The notes beneath the pieces are model-generated. The model saw nothing but the letters and a program-made list of their open reading frames with translations. It searched no databases and was not told where the DNA came from. A stretch of DNA of 64,000 nucleotides from Ministeria vibrans ATCC 50519 (lineage: Eukaryota; Opisthokonta; Filasterea). Numbering within the stretch: position 1 is the first letter of the stretch; each line of letters starts with the position of its first letter. Both the position numbers and the translations under genes were made by a program. The stretch is taken from positions 8,889 to 72,888 of the forward strand of contig CALSCP010002643.1 of assembly GCA_943704425.1 (NCBI GenBank). Direction: 5' to 3'. Shown here one piece after another: positions 33,716 to 43,279 of this stretch.

Positions 33716-34648
33716 TTATCTCTTCCTTTTGCGTGTGCCTCTACCCCGGACACTCGCTGAGGTTGTGGTGGGCGCGCCGACGCCACTGCGGTCGGCCTTC
33801 TGCTGCGTGTGCACTGGATTGAGACGACCCTCTTCGAGTACGCCAATGCCTGCGTGGGGTGTCCAACCTGAGCGCACTAGAAGCGCAAAGGGTCGTGTAC
33901 CCGGTCGTAATGATGTTCCATAGGCAGGCGTACGCATTGGTGCGGCAGCCGTCTTAAAGACGTGCCCAATAGAGCAGTGGTGGACCGAGACGGCGTCGGC
34001 GCGCATCCACACATTGCACTCGTCACAGCGAACATCCCCGGGCGCCCGCTGACGACTACTCACACCATCCAGTAGCAAATCGTCGTTGTCTTCGTCCTCC
34101 TCTTCTCTGTCCAGTGCGGCCGCCGCCGCCGCCGCATCTCGCTCGGCATCGCGCAACACCTTTGCAATGTTGGGCCACCCACGCTTCTCGGCTAATTCGG
34201 CTGCACTCGGCAGATCGCGCTCGTCCGCAACCACGCCACGACTCAATAATCCAATAATGACATTCTGGTGACCAGCGGCCGCGGCGGTCTGGAGCGGCGT
34301 CCAGCCGTACGCGTCACGAAGCGACGCAACGGCAACGTTTGTGTGGACGTCGCACAGTTCGTCGAGCACTCGTCGGTTGCCAGTGTCGCACGCCCGAAAC
34401 ACACTGTCCACCGTGAGTGGCAGTTGATTCGCCGTCTTTGCGGTGGGTACGCGCACGAGCACGGGACGAGCGACGCGCACAGGGACACTTTCAACATGCG
34501 CAGTCGACGCAACGGCAGTGCTGTTTGCGCCGCCGTCCGTCACAATGCTCATGTACTCGCGAGAAACTGTGTCTCCGTCGACACAGGACAATGCCTGATG
34601 CGCAGGTGGTGGGGCGTCCTCGTGGGCGCCCAGAACGAACCGGTCCAT
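33716..34648 (-). CDS. GPANK1: G-patch and ankyrin-repeat protein (GPANK1-like), 310 aa
   Basis: Single exon; ATG at 34648 (MDRFVLGAHED) chosen because the in-frame extension upstream is hydrophobic, AT-rich and non-conserved. Two ankyrin repeats at about 95-165 (YGWTPLQTAAAAGHQNVIIG, LPSAAELAEKRGWPNIAKVL), an acidic linker, a small zinc-knuckle-like VRCDECNVWM..HHCSIGH, and a C-terminal G-patch (LLVRSGWTPHAGIGVLEEGR, NPVHTQQKADRSGVGA). This order is that of animal GPANK1. G-patch proteins usually activate DEAH helicases; the partner is unknown here. Confidence 0.86.
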   Translation of the reverse strand: MDRFVLGAHEDAPPPAHQALSCVDGDTVSREYMSIVTDGGANSTAVASTAHVESVPVRVARPVLVRVPTAKTANQLPLTVDSVFRACDTGNRRVLDELCDVHTNVAVASLRDAYGWTPLQTAAAAGHQNVIIGLLSRGVVADERDLPSAAELAEKRGWPNIAKVLRDAERDAAAAAAALDREEEDEDNDDLLLDGVSSRQRAPGDVRCDECNVWMRADAVSVHHCSIGHVFKTAAAPMRTPAYGTSLRPGTRPFALLVRSGWTPHAGIGVLEEGRLNPVHTQQKADRSGVGAPTTTSASVRGRGTRKRKR

Positions 34649-36090
34649 CAAAAAAACGAAAAAAACTGAAAGGTGTGCCTTTCTCTGACGGATCAAGCAC
34701 GTCAATCCAGACAACAAAAGTATACGTACACTCACTATTCGGTGAGCTAATTGCAAATGTTTGCGTTTGCTAGTATGGCACGCTATTATTCGCTATATTC
34801 TCAGTGGGGCAGAATTTGGGGACTTGGCTTTGACAACACGACTGACGGGATGAAACAATGCGGATAAAAAGGAGATAAAAATATACATAATTAAACGGTG
34901 AATCGTTGTTCATTGCTGATTCGTTGTTGACACTTGGCATTTGGCAATAAACTGTGGTCAGTGTTGTGGCTCTACTGATGTGGTTCGAACGAAGGTGCTC
35001 GGGAATCTGACTCACAAAAAAATTGCAATTTTCGTTACAGTCACCCAGAGCGGAGGGGGGGGAAGTCCCCAGCCAGAACTACAACAAAAAAAAGAAGTGC
35101 AATCCCTATCCCCTGAGGTGATCGCAATGGTACGCCATACCCCCAGTGAGGCCTTATGGTTCTGACATGTTGTAACAGTTGTCTCACGGGCGAATCGATG
35201 AAAAGATTAGCAGAAGAAGATCAATTAATTCGTGATGGTTGAGTAGGTACATGTAGCACTTTGCGGAGAATCCGTATCAATGCCAACAAAAAGATCGCAG
35301 AAAGCCCCCTGCTTTTGTGCAGGGGTATCTACACTCTGTCGCGCTTGCAATCGTCGTCGGTCTAAACTTAAGACAGACGATATTGCTCGCAGACACCCTC
35401 AAAGTGGAAAATTGAACACCAACCGAAAACGCGGTGATGATAGAAACCAATCTTTTGAAGGGGAGAGTCATGATCGACAGTCTAAAAAACAAAAGACTGG
35501 CCTCGTTAAAGGACAACGAGGAAGATGATTATATATAATTATATGACATCAAATAAGATGATTGGTGTTGAGCTGAGCTCAACACTACATCAAACCCCAA
35601 CGCGAATAGGCAGGACGCGCACTTGTATTCAGTTACAGGTGATGGGCTTTTATAATATTATTATAATAATAATAATAAAAATAAAATAAAACAAAAATAA
35701 ATTGTTTTTTTTTTGCACTTTTTTGCACTTTTTAAAAATCCAACTTTCGACCCCCAGGGTGACTTTTATTCTTGAATCTGGTTTTCGGCTTTGGCTTTTG
35801 CTGCAGTAGTAGAGGCGCTTGGAATGGGTAAGTAGATGTCTTTGGTACATACAATGTAAAATAATAGAAGTAGAACTACAGCTCCTCTTTACCATTATTT
35901 TCACCACCACCAACATTTTTCTTAGCTGCATCACTCCGCTGTGCCTACTCGTTATGTTATATAGAAACAACACTTGTTTTAATTTCGAAACTAGCTAGGC
36001 GTGCTCGTTGGTCTTTCATGTCCACGGGTTCTTTTTTTTCTTCTTTTTTATTATTCCTCCGCTCGCGACGCTGTCCGTCTTCTTTCCTTT
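34649..36090. other. AT-rich region at the edge of the repeat island
   Basis: No gene assigned. One 82-codon frame with an ATG (35280-35528) encodes a basic peptide with CFCAGVSTLCRAC; I cannot place it. ATT/TTA repeats occur at about 35655-35700. The region from about 36095 enters the short poly(A)-tailed repeat family. Confidence 0.35.
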
Positions 36091-36094
36091 TTTT

Positions 36095-36150
36095 TTTTTG
36101 GAAGTCCCTAGGGCAAAAGCTTCATTGTACAAGACAGTCTATCTTCTTTC
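36095..36150 (-). repeat. Short copy of poly(A)-tailed repeat family
   Basis: Minus orientation: a T run, then the core GGAAGTCCCTAGGGCAAAAG and CTTCATTGTACAAGACA. Same core as the longer copies at 36778, 38659, 39723 and 41555. Confidence 0.75.
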
Positions 36151-36423
36151 CAAGTATACGTACATATATGGAGTTTTCCTCTTGTTTTTTCACTCCCGAT
36201 CCACACCGCTCCGCCTCCGTCTTTATTCCGCCTTTTATAAAGACTAAGCTAGAACGTACTGGCATTGGCCGTCTGTTTGGAGAAGCTCACGGCGGACCTT
36301 GAGCGGCGTTTGTGGAGGGAGCGGGGCCAACACAGATCGCAAGGTAAGGTGATCAGATCAGCCTATGCGACCGCGAGTGGTGCGCGGCGGTGAGTCGTGG
36401 GCTTTCCCCGACAAAGCGAAGAT

Positions 36424-36480
36424 TTCGATTGTCTTGTACAACGAAGCTTTTGCCCTAGGGACTTCCAGCCAAAAAAAAGA
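36424..36480 (+). repeat. Short copy of poly(A)-tailed repeat family
   Basis: Plus orientation: GATTGTCTTGTACAACGAAG then CTTTTGCCCTAGGGACTTCC, followed by an interrupted A run. Confidence 0.75.
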
Positions 36481-36777
36481 TTTCTAGTCAGGCTGTTGTG
36501 TGATATTCTACCGGCAGCGAACGTACAACACAAGAGGGGCCTTGCACAGTCGACAGCAAGCATGCTTATACGTATGGTGCGACATTTTTAATTAAACGTT
36601 CAGGCAACCTTTCATGTATACCAAGCCAACATTCTTTAAGACTCTCAGACGATAGTACAAAACTGCGTGTGTTACCTTTTTCTTTCTTTTCTTTCTTTCT
36701 CTCCTTTTCCCCTTTTTGCATTTTCCTTCTTCCCTTTTTCTTCTCCCTTTTTCATGCGAGATGCTTAGTTTAAAATC

Positions 36778-36947
36778 AGGAGGCGTTTTCAGCTGCTGAG
36801 CGGTTTACTTGCTTGGGTGAATGGCTTTGCATGCAAGTCTCTCGGAATGTCCGCTTCGGCCCATGCGGGGGTGAAGCAGCCGCTTCGGATGGCTAGATTG
36901 TCTTGTACAATGAAGCTTTTGCCCTAGGACTTCCAAAAAAAAAAAAC
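36778..36947 (+). mobile_element. Poly(A)-tailed short interspersed element, long copy A
   Basis: About 168 bases starting AGGAGGCGTTTTCAGCTGCT and ending GCCCTAGGACTTCC plus an A run. Differs from the copy at 39723 by only one or two bases apart from tail length, so amplification is recent. The A tail at a fixed 3' end suggests retroposition (SINE-like); no clear RNA polymerase III boxes or flanking target-site duplications were identified by eye. Confidence 0.65.
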
Positions 36948-37054
36948 AAAACTGCGTGTCAATAGCAACCCTGTACGCCCAAGAAGACCCAAGACACCCA
37001 TCTCTCTCACCCTCCAGCCCACACTTAGGCTGTTGGGTAAGAGTTCTACAAGTT
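36947..37054 (+). repeat. Direct repeat, copy 1 (about 108 bases)
   Basis: Begins ACAAAACTGCGTGTCAATAG and ends GAGTTCTACAAGTT. A near-identical copy is at 37922-38030; the upstream flank of that copy also matches 36615-36675. Confidence 0.8.
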
Positions 37055-37229
37055 GTTTTTTTTTCTCTCTCTGCAACACACTCTTTAGGCAAACAAAAAC
37101 ACAACAAAAACAACCCATCACTCCTTCTCATGCGGAATCCAATCCAGCCGCGGAGGGGTGTCACGAAGTGCCGCAATGCGTAGTGGTTCTCTCTCACTCT
37201 CTCACACACTCTCTCACACACTCTCTCAC

Positions 37230-37890
37230 TCTCAGTTGTTGTCATTCATGTGAGCTTCGTCGCCCCCACTGTTGCTCGTCTTGACGCGGTTCTGGTACCA
37301 CTCCTGGGCACCTTTCACTGCTTCAGTCGTCGCCTTCTTCAGCCTCTTCCACTTGCTCCGAGGGCACTTCTGTTGGACTCCCGTCGCCCAATAGCCCGTG
37401 GCCAGTCGGGTCGCTGATTGGCCACTGATCGCCCTCAATCGCTCCGCCTCGTCCACCTCGTCCATTCGCCATCGTTGGATTTCCTCCCTCAGCTTCTTCC
37501 AGGCTTGTCCACCTCTTTGCACTTGAGTAGTCCCACCACTGCTCGTACAGCAAACCGTCGTCTTGCAAACGGAACGCCCTTGCACAGCTGTGCAAACCAC
37601 TCATCGTCTCCACCCCTCACCGTCTCACCCTGTCGTCTCAGGGCCGTCCACCTGTCTCTCCGCTCTTTCTTCTTCTTTTGTTCACACACCCTAAAGACTA
37701 AACGTGCTTCTCGTCTCGCGCGCCCTGTGCCCACATCCGTGTCTTTGAGCACCAATGTCTGTCGGTCGACTTGCACGCATCCCAATGCCCTCGTCTTCGG
37801 ACTTACAAAAAAAAAGTCGTCTCGCCGACTTGGTGTTGCACGCTCGCGTCCAGGCGTTCTCTCGTTCCTCTTCAATCATCTTCTTGGTAT
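37230..37890 (-). pseudogene. Possible decayed coding remnant in the repeat island
   Basis: Several overlapping minus frames of coding-like, charged sequence (AWKKLREEIQRWRMDEVDEA, KRLKKATTEAVKGAQEWYQN, RRDRWTALRRQGETVRGG) without one long frame. They could be pieces of a transposon-encoded DNA-binding protein. No family recognised. Confidence 0.35.
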
Positions 37891-37921
37891 ACAAGCCAAC
37901 ATAAGACTCTCAGACGATAGT

Positions 37922-38030
37922 ACAAAACTGCGTGTCAATAGCAACCCTGCACGCCCAAGAAGACCCAACGCACCCATCCCTCTCACCCTCCAGCCCACAC
38001 TTAGGCTGTTGGGTAAGAGTTCTACAAGTT
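37922..38030 (+). repeat. Direct repeat, copy 2
   Basis: Matches 36947-37054 with few changes; lies immediately before the left inverted repeat of the piggyBac-like relic. Confidence 0.8.
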
Positions 38031-38169
38031 ATTAAAAGAAAGTACAGTGCGACAGTGGAGACCACCGCGCACATCTTCGAGTGCGGTGCCCTGCCCAACT
38101 GTTAACAACTCGTGTGCGGAAGTTGAAAAGTTCGCAGGGTCAAATTGTCGCTTGCCAGAAAGTAATTTA

Positions 38170-38330
38170 TTATAAAATTCGCAACACATATTGTGTACGA
38201 CGAAAATAATTATTTAGCATATTTCGCGTCATGAAGACATCCACACCATATTAGTCTGAAACTAATTTCATCAGGCGAAAATACATTAACTAAATATCGG
38301 TAAAATGCAGCTTATTTTTCAAATTTACCG
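38170..38330 (+). repeat. Left long inverted repeat of a decayed DNA transposon
   Basis: Pairs, with gaps, with the reverse complement of about 40165-40320. Shared blocks: ATTCGCAACA near the outer end, TTTCATCAGGCGAAAATA in the middle, and CAGCTTATTTTT at the inner end. It brackets the transposase remnant. Confidence 0.6.
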
Positions 38331-38566
38331 AAATTCGCATCTCTCCCCGGAATTTGACGAGTCATTTTTAAAAAATGAAAATCGTTCGACAAAGAAGCGA
38401 CGAGTGGTCTCTAGGGGATACTACTGCTGCTTCTGGTAATTTAAATTCTTGCTTTATCTTTTTCTTCCGTTCCCTTCTTTCTCTCTCAAACGTTTCCTTC
38501 CCTTTTGCACTTCGCCCTCTTTTTCTTTATGTTGTTAGTTGCAAAGCTGTTTTTATTTGCTTGGCC

Positions 38567-38645
38567 AAGCGAATATTCGGGTTTTCTCTCGGAATATCCG
38601 CTTAGGCTTCTACGAGGGTGGAACAGCCGCTTGGGATGTTTTTCT
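38567..38645 (+). repeat. Diverged copy of the short element, 5' half
   Basis: TCTCTCGGAATATCCGCTTA and ACAGCCGCTTGGGATG correspond to the middle of the long copies; it faces the minus-strand copy at 38659-38795, forming a potential hairpin. Confidence 0.55.
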
Positions 38646-38658
38646 TTTGAAAATAACC

Positions 38659-38795
38659 TTTTTTTTTTTGGAAGTCCTAGGGCAAAAGCTTCATTGTACA
38701 AGACAATCTAGACATCCGAAGCGGCTGCTTCACCCCCGCATGGGCCGTAGCGGACATTCCGAGAGACTTGCATGCAAAGCCATTCACCCAAGCAA
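38659..38795 (-). mobile_element. Poly(A)-tailed short element, copy C (minus)
   Basis: T run, GGAAGTCCTAGGGCAAAAGC, then the full core down to CATTCACCCAAGCAAGTAAA, at which point the sequence passes directly into the piggyBac-like remnant. The junction could be an insertion point or mean that the short element is derived from a larger transposon. Confidence 0.65.
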
Positions 38796-39426
38796 GTAAA
38801 TCCGAGTCCCAGACGGTGGCCGCGTTCAGCTACTACGACAAGAGTACCGTGTACATGATGACTACGTACCGGGTGTCGTTTGCGACGTCCGTTGGATCTC
38901 GAACAAAGCGAGAACGCCCACAGGCGCTAACCGACTACAACAATTTTATGAACGGCGTCGACCGCAACGACCAGTACCGGTGGCAAAGACCGTGATACAT
39001 GAAGTCCATGAAGTCGTGGAAGGCCGCTTTCTTCTTCCTGCTCGACCTGAGTCTCATCAATGCGTTCATTCTTTTCAAGAACCGCCCCAGCGCGGATCCG
39101 ACGCGCAGATACACATTGGCCGACTTCCGCGTCGAACTCATTGCCTACCGCACCCCAAGTGAACCAGAGCCACGTATTAGGCCTGGTTCACAGCCAGCCA
39201 ACCCCCATTACCTCAATTGACGCCAGGAAACCCATCATTTGATGACCAACACCGATCTGGATGCACGCGGAATCCCTAAGACTCGACACTGTGCTCGTTC
39301 TGGATGCACCTCCAAGACCAACAAAGTGTGCGCCGAGTGCAACCGCGCTTAATGCAGCACTGCTGGACGACCATGCTTTAATGCTGAGCACTGTTGGGTG
39401 ACTGAAATCGACATGTTTGACTGAAA
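38795..39426 (+). pseudogene. piggyBac-type transposase, C-terminal remnant
   Basis: One reading frame carries the last part of a DDE_Tnp_1_7 transposase: AAFSYYDKSTVYMMTTYR, then TDYNNFMNGVDRNDQYRW (the family's YN..M.GVDR.DQ motif), SMKSWKAAFFFLLDLSLINA, and a C-terminal Cys-rich zinc region (CARSGCTSKTNKVCAEC, CFNAEHC). It is interrupted by in-frame TGA (38993), TGA (39218) and TAA (about 39350) codons, and no N-terminal or first catalytic Asp region is nearby, so it is inactive. It belongs to the element bracketed by the inverted repeats at 38170 and 40165. Confidence 0.8.
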
Positions 39427-39722
39427 ATACAATTTTGTGAGCGGTTTTTTTCCCAGGATAATTCTCCACAAATGTGGACCGAGACATGAACTTTACGATT
39501 GTATTCAGACGTTTAACACATACTCAAGCAGCTTATGAGGCCCACTCAGGATACATCGCGCCCTCTCCTTTCTAACTTTCTACTCCCATTTTAAATGTGG
39601 ACCGGAACCAGAGAGATCGTTACAGCCGGCAGGACACGCGGGAGCCACACTTGACGCGAGGAGAAATACTCCGTCCACAGGCAAAGGGTTAGTAGGACTT
39701 CCAAAAAAAAAAAAAAAAAAAA

Positions 39723-39900
39723 AGGAGGCGTTTTCAGCTGCTGAGCGGTTTACTTGCTTGGGTGAATGGCTTTGCATGCAAGTCTCTCGGAATGTCCGCT
39801 TCGGCCCATGCGGGGGTGAAGCAGCCACTTCGGATGGCTAGATTGTCTTGTACAATGAAGCTTTTGCCCTAGGACTTCCAAAAAAAACAAAAAAAAAAAC
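39723..39900 (+). mobile_element. Poly(A)-tailed short element, long copy B
   Basis: Almost identical to 36778-36947, with the same 5' start and A-rich tail. Another A run preceded by GTAGGACTTCC (39688-39722) sits immediately upstream, probably the 3' end of a further truncated copy. Confidence 0.65.
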
Positions 39901-40164
39901 AAATGTAGCGACGGAGTACCCTCACATAACCGCGACAGGTTTTGGCAAAGAGCTCACCAACCCACACCACGTCGTTTTTCTTCTCGAAGGTACCTTCACC
40001 CTCGACCACTTCATTCCGCACGCCGGCGGGAGTCCTTTCAGGGCCACACACGGACCCCCATTCACCAAACATTTCATAGCTCGAATGAATAAAGAGAGCT
40101 GATAATTTATTTTTATCGTATCATCTGCAGAAAGAAATTCAGACAAATTCCGAGGAAACGCAAT

Positions 40165-40320
40165 TTTTCTTGTAAAAATAAGCTGTGTTTAAGGTATCTT
40201 ACTGCATATATTTTCGCCTGATGAAACGATTTCTAAATGTGTAAATATGTATATATTACATACTGCGAAATACAATAATTAAATAATGTTTTAAATACGT
40301 CATATGTTGCGAAATTTACT
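40165..40320 (-). repeat. Right long inverted repeat of the decayed DNA transposon
   Basis: Reverse-complement partner of 38170-38330 (shared TATTTTCGCCTGATGAAA and AAAAATAAGCTG). The two repeats lie about 2.0 kb apart. Confidence 0.6.
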
Positions 40321-40631
40321 AATAGATTTAAATACAGCGCTTCCGGGGAGACACGCGTGAGTAGCTTTTAAAGTGTGTGAGTCCCACGTGGACCCAAAAG
40401 AATGTAAAGCACTCATTTTGTAAGCAGCGGTCTCGAAATAAAAATAAACAGGTGATGGAAGACATTAGCTGTGCAAGGGGGATGCCGTGCAAGAACGGGT
40501 GCAGCACGACGACACATCAAGGCGCTTGGTACTAACCGTCGAGAGGATCCTCCGGTTCTTTTGATTTATCCTCCGTCCCCGCCTGAAGACATTTCTGTCA
40601 ACAGAGAGCTGTTTTTAAAAATTTTCTTGTT

Positions 40632-40840
40632 TTTTCCGGAAATCCTAGGGCAGAAACTTCATTGTCAACAAAGAGCTCCGGAGTCGTGCAGTGTAGCCGC
40701 GCTTGTAGTTTGTTTTGTGTTCCGTGCTATCAATATCACTACACGTCGCGGCATATAGTGACGCCGCTTCACGGAGGGTGGTTTTTTGGAAGTCCTAGGG
40801 AGCAAAAGCTCCGCAAAAGCTACTGTACAAGACAATATAA
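40632..40840 (-). repeat. Two diverged fragments of the short element
   Basis: Fragments at about 40632-40670 (AAATCCTAGGGCAGAAACTT) and 40782-40838 (GGAAGTCCTAGGGAGCAAAA, with a small internal duplication). Between them no feature is recognised. Confidence 0.55.
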
Positions 40841-41053
40841 TCTAACCATCCAAAGTCAGCAGTGGATTTGGTTTTCAAGATCGTTTGAAGGAGAAAATGG
40901 TTTGCTACTGACACGGAACGCGTTATTGCAGGCTCAGTGTTTTGTGTTGACGTGAATTAAGGAAAGGTTACTTGAAAGTCACTAAGATTAAATAAACCGG
41001 ATGTAATAAGAAAACTTGAGAACAAGAAAGAACATTAACTGCTTTTTTAAAAA

Positions 41054-42855
41054 TCAGTTGAACTGGACAGGGTACTTCGTTGCGCAGGCTGACACTTGAG
41101 CAAGTGTTGGATACAACATGAAGCAATGGTACGCATATCTGCTTCCTGGATCACTGACAAGGTGAATTTGTCTTGAATCTCGATAGAGCCACCACATGGT
41201 GGACGACTGGTCGGATACAATCGCGTTGCCAATGGACAATATACACTCCCCCGTGTGTCCAATCGAGCAGCCGTACCGTTGTGAGAAAGTGTAGTCAAAA
41301 AGCCACTTGGGCGTATTGTACGCTACGAGTTGATATTCGACAGTTTCTCGTCAGTCGTCCTGCACCTTTTTTTCATCTATGATATACCGTTTGCCTGAAC
41401 AACACTACTAAAATATTGAGTGTAGTCCACCAGCTTCCATTGAAAGTCACTTGTCATCACTCGAAATGCTGGATTGGTGTTAAAAACTAAGCAGAAACAT
41501 AAAAAAATAATTATTAGTAATTATTTGTCCGCACAAAATTCTTGCTGCTGCTCTCTGCATGCAAGTCTCTCGGAATGTCCGCTTCGACTCATGCGGGGGT
41601 GAAGCAGCCGCTTTGGATGGTTAGATTGTCTTGTACAATGAAGCTTTTGCCCTAGGACTTCCAAAAAAACAAACCAAATTTCTTGCTTACTGGGCGATAT
41701 CGCAGGTGCGAGTAACAGAGGCGTTGTGTTGGGGACGCTGATAGAACAGGTTGAGGCATTGTGCATGACACGGAAGTCGTCCTTGTGAAGATGTCCAAAA
41801 AATTGACCCGCTATCGTCGACGAGTATTCGTTTAAGAATCCCAGATAGGTTGCTTCATAGTCAATAACCCAAAGAGCAACAAAAGGATCTCCTTCTTTTC
41901 GAAATGGGTCGACGATGGGAGGAATGTGTCCCAGAATGTATACGGGAGTTCCCGATTGCGTTGCGGAGCTCAACTGTTCGCGAAGCCATTTCAACTGGAG
42001 TCGCGCACGATTGGAGGTATCAAGAGTCTGGGGTGCGTTGGCCGAAAACAAGTTGGTATTGAGCACAAGTAACAAAAGAGGCTGGGCGTTATCGTGCAAG
42101 ACGACTGAGACCTGATAGTAGGCCCCCTCCAAGAAGGTCTCGTTCAACGCGGCCGGATCGAATGTCACTTGTTGCGACCAGGAAAACAACGGCAGCCACA
42201 TCTGCAAGACGTGTTCCAGCCAAGGACTTGTTGCATTCGGAGTGACGTAGTCTTTGGGACCGTCATTGTTGCCAAACGCGGGAAAAACCGGGGTGTTTGG
42301 AAAGGAAGTTTTGAGAAGCTGTGCAACGCGGTCAACGCACAACATAACTCGCTCTCGCCCCTCTTCCTCGTCATAGCCCACAGGGAGGTTGTGAGCTGCA
42401 GAATCGCCGCTAAACAATACAAACTGACTGTTGGAGGACACTGACCTGTTGACCATCGCGCGGAGTTGACTGTCCACCAGACGTTCCGGAGCATCGCATC
42501 CTGTACGCCCAAAAGGCGCTGAATAGGGCGCGGGTTTTGATAACGGCGGGTAGTATCGGCATTCCGTTAGTTTAGAGACGGTGGCGTTGAAGAAGAGGTC
42601 AAGGTGGGCGTCGCTGAAATGGACAAAGTGAACTGCGTTGGTTGGCGACAGCGGGAGCGGAGAGGGATTCGATCCCGCGCAAGTTTTCCGATCGTTTGCC
42701 AAAATGCCAACAGCAACCACAAGTGCAACGACAACGCAGCCCGTAATGATAGCAAATGGAGCAGAGGCGTGTCGTTTACAGGGAGCTTTCAGACCTTCAT
42801 CTGGTCGCTCTTCGGCAAACCCGCTTCGAAGAAGTGAATACGACTTGTCACTCAT
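41054..42855 (-). CDS. Membrane-anchored acid-sphingomyelinase-like phosphodiesterase (518 aa)
   Basis: Metallophosphoesterase of the ASM/SMPDL3 family. Exons 42855-41691, 41486-41388 and 41346-41054; phases 1 and 1, total exactly 519 codons. Short cytoplasmic N-terminus, one signal anchor (FAIITGCVVVALVVAVGIL), then an extracellular or lumenal catalytic domain with all metal motifs: FSDAHLD, SGDSAAH, GNND, LGHIPP and GHLHKDD. Exons 2 and 3 restore the family C-terminus (NPAFRVM, WKLVDYTQYF, PKWLFDYTFSQRYG) with paired cysteines. Intron 1 (204 bases) contains a copy of the poly(A)-tailed repeat; reading through it gives a false C-terminus. Intron 2 is only 41 bases. Start at 42855 (MSDKSYS) because the upstream in-frame codon is not ATG. 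Confidence 0.87.
41555..41672 (+). mobile_element. Poly(A)-tailed short element, copy D, inside an intron
   Basis: GCATGCAAGTCTCTCGGAAT to GCCCTAGGACTTCC plus an A-rich tail, on the strand opposite to the host gene, within intron 1 of the phosphodiesterase gene (41487-41690). A few substitutions separate it from copies A and B. Confidence 0.75.
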
Positions 42856-43279
42856 GTTCAACAGGGTCGACAACGAACGAGAGAGACTCCTCGGTGAGCG
42901 AAGCAAATTTATTGTAATTCCAAGGTTGACGAATGACCATGTCGCTTATTTTTTCGACAGATTTTCGAAATTGCGGTGAACTTCCATATCAACCTTTCTG
43001 TCAGCTCGTCAACAGAAAAAAAAAAGGAAACACAAAGCATCCACCAAGTAGACAAGTATCGAGTACGTTAAAACCAACCACGATTAGTCAACAGCGGGCT
43101 CAAAAAGTCGCAAAAGCGAGCAGGGGGATAAGTTCGCTTATTTTTGCCACCTCATTTTTCCGACATCGTTTTCGATAAATTCGACCCTTTTTAATTTTTT
43201 TAAGTTCACTTCTTTTCGTTTCCCCTTCACCTCTACCAACTAGTTATACGCACCCTGGTTTTACAAAGTAACACACAAC
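42856..43279. promoter_or_regulatory. Spacer between divergent phosphodiesterase and caspase-fold genes
   Basis: 424 bases between two ATG codons, no conserved coding. Polypyrimidine sequence precedes 43280. Expected to hold both promoters by position only. Confidence 0.4.

Noticed and set aside
36778-36947. Short element as a tRNA-derived SINE
   Set aside because: The 5' part has no convincing A and B box pair, so only the poly(A)-tailed nature is claimed.
41521-41690. C-terminal extension of the phosphodiesterase reading LEVLGQKLHCTRQS
   Set aside because: The same peptide is encoded by every copy of the short repeat; splice sites and the family C-terminus downstream show it is intronic.
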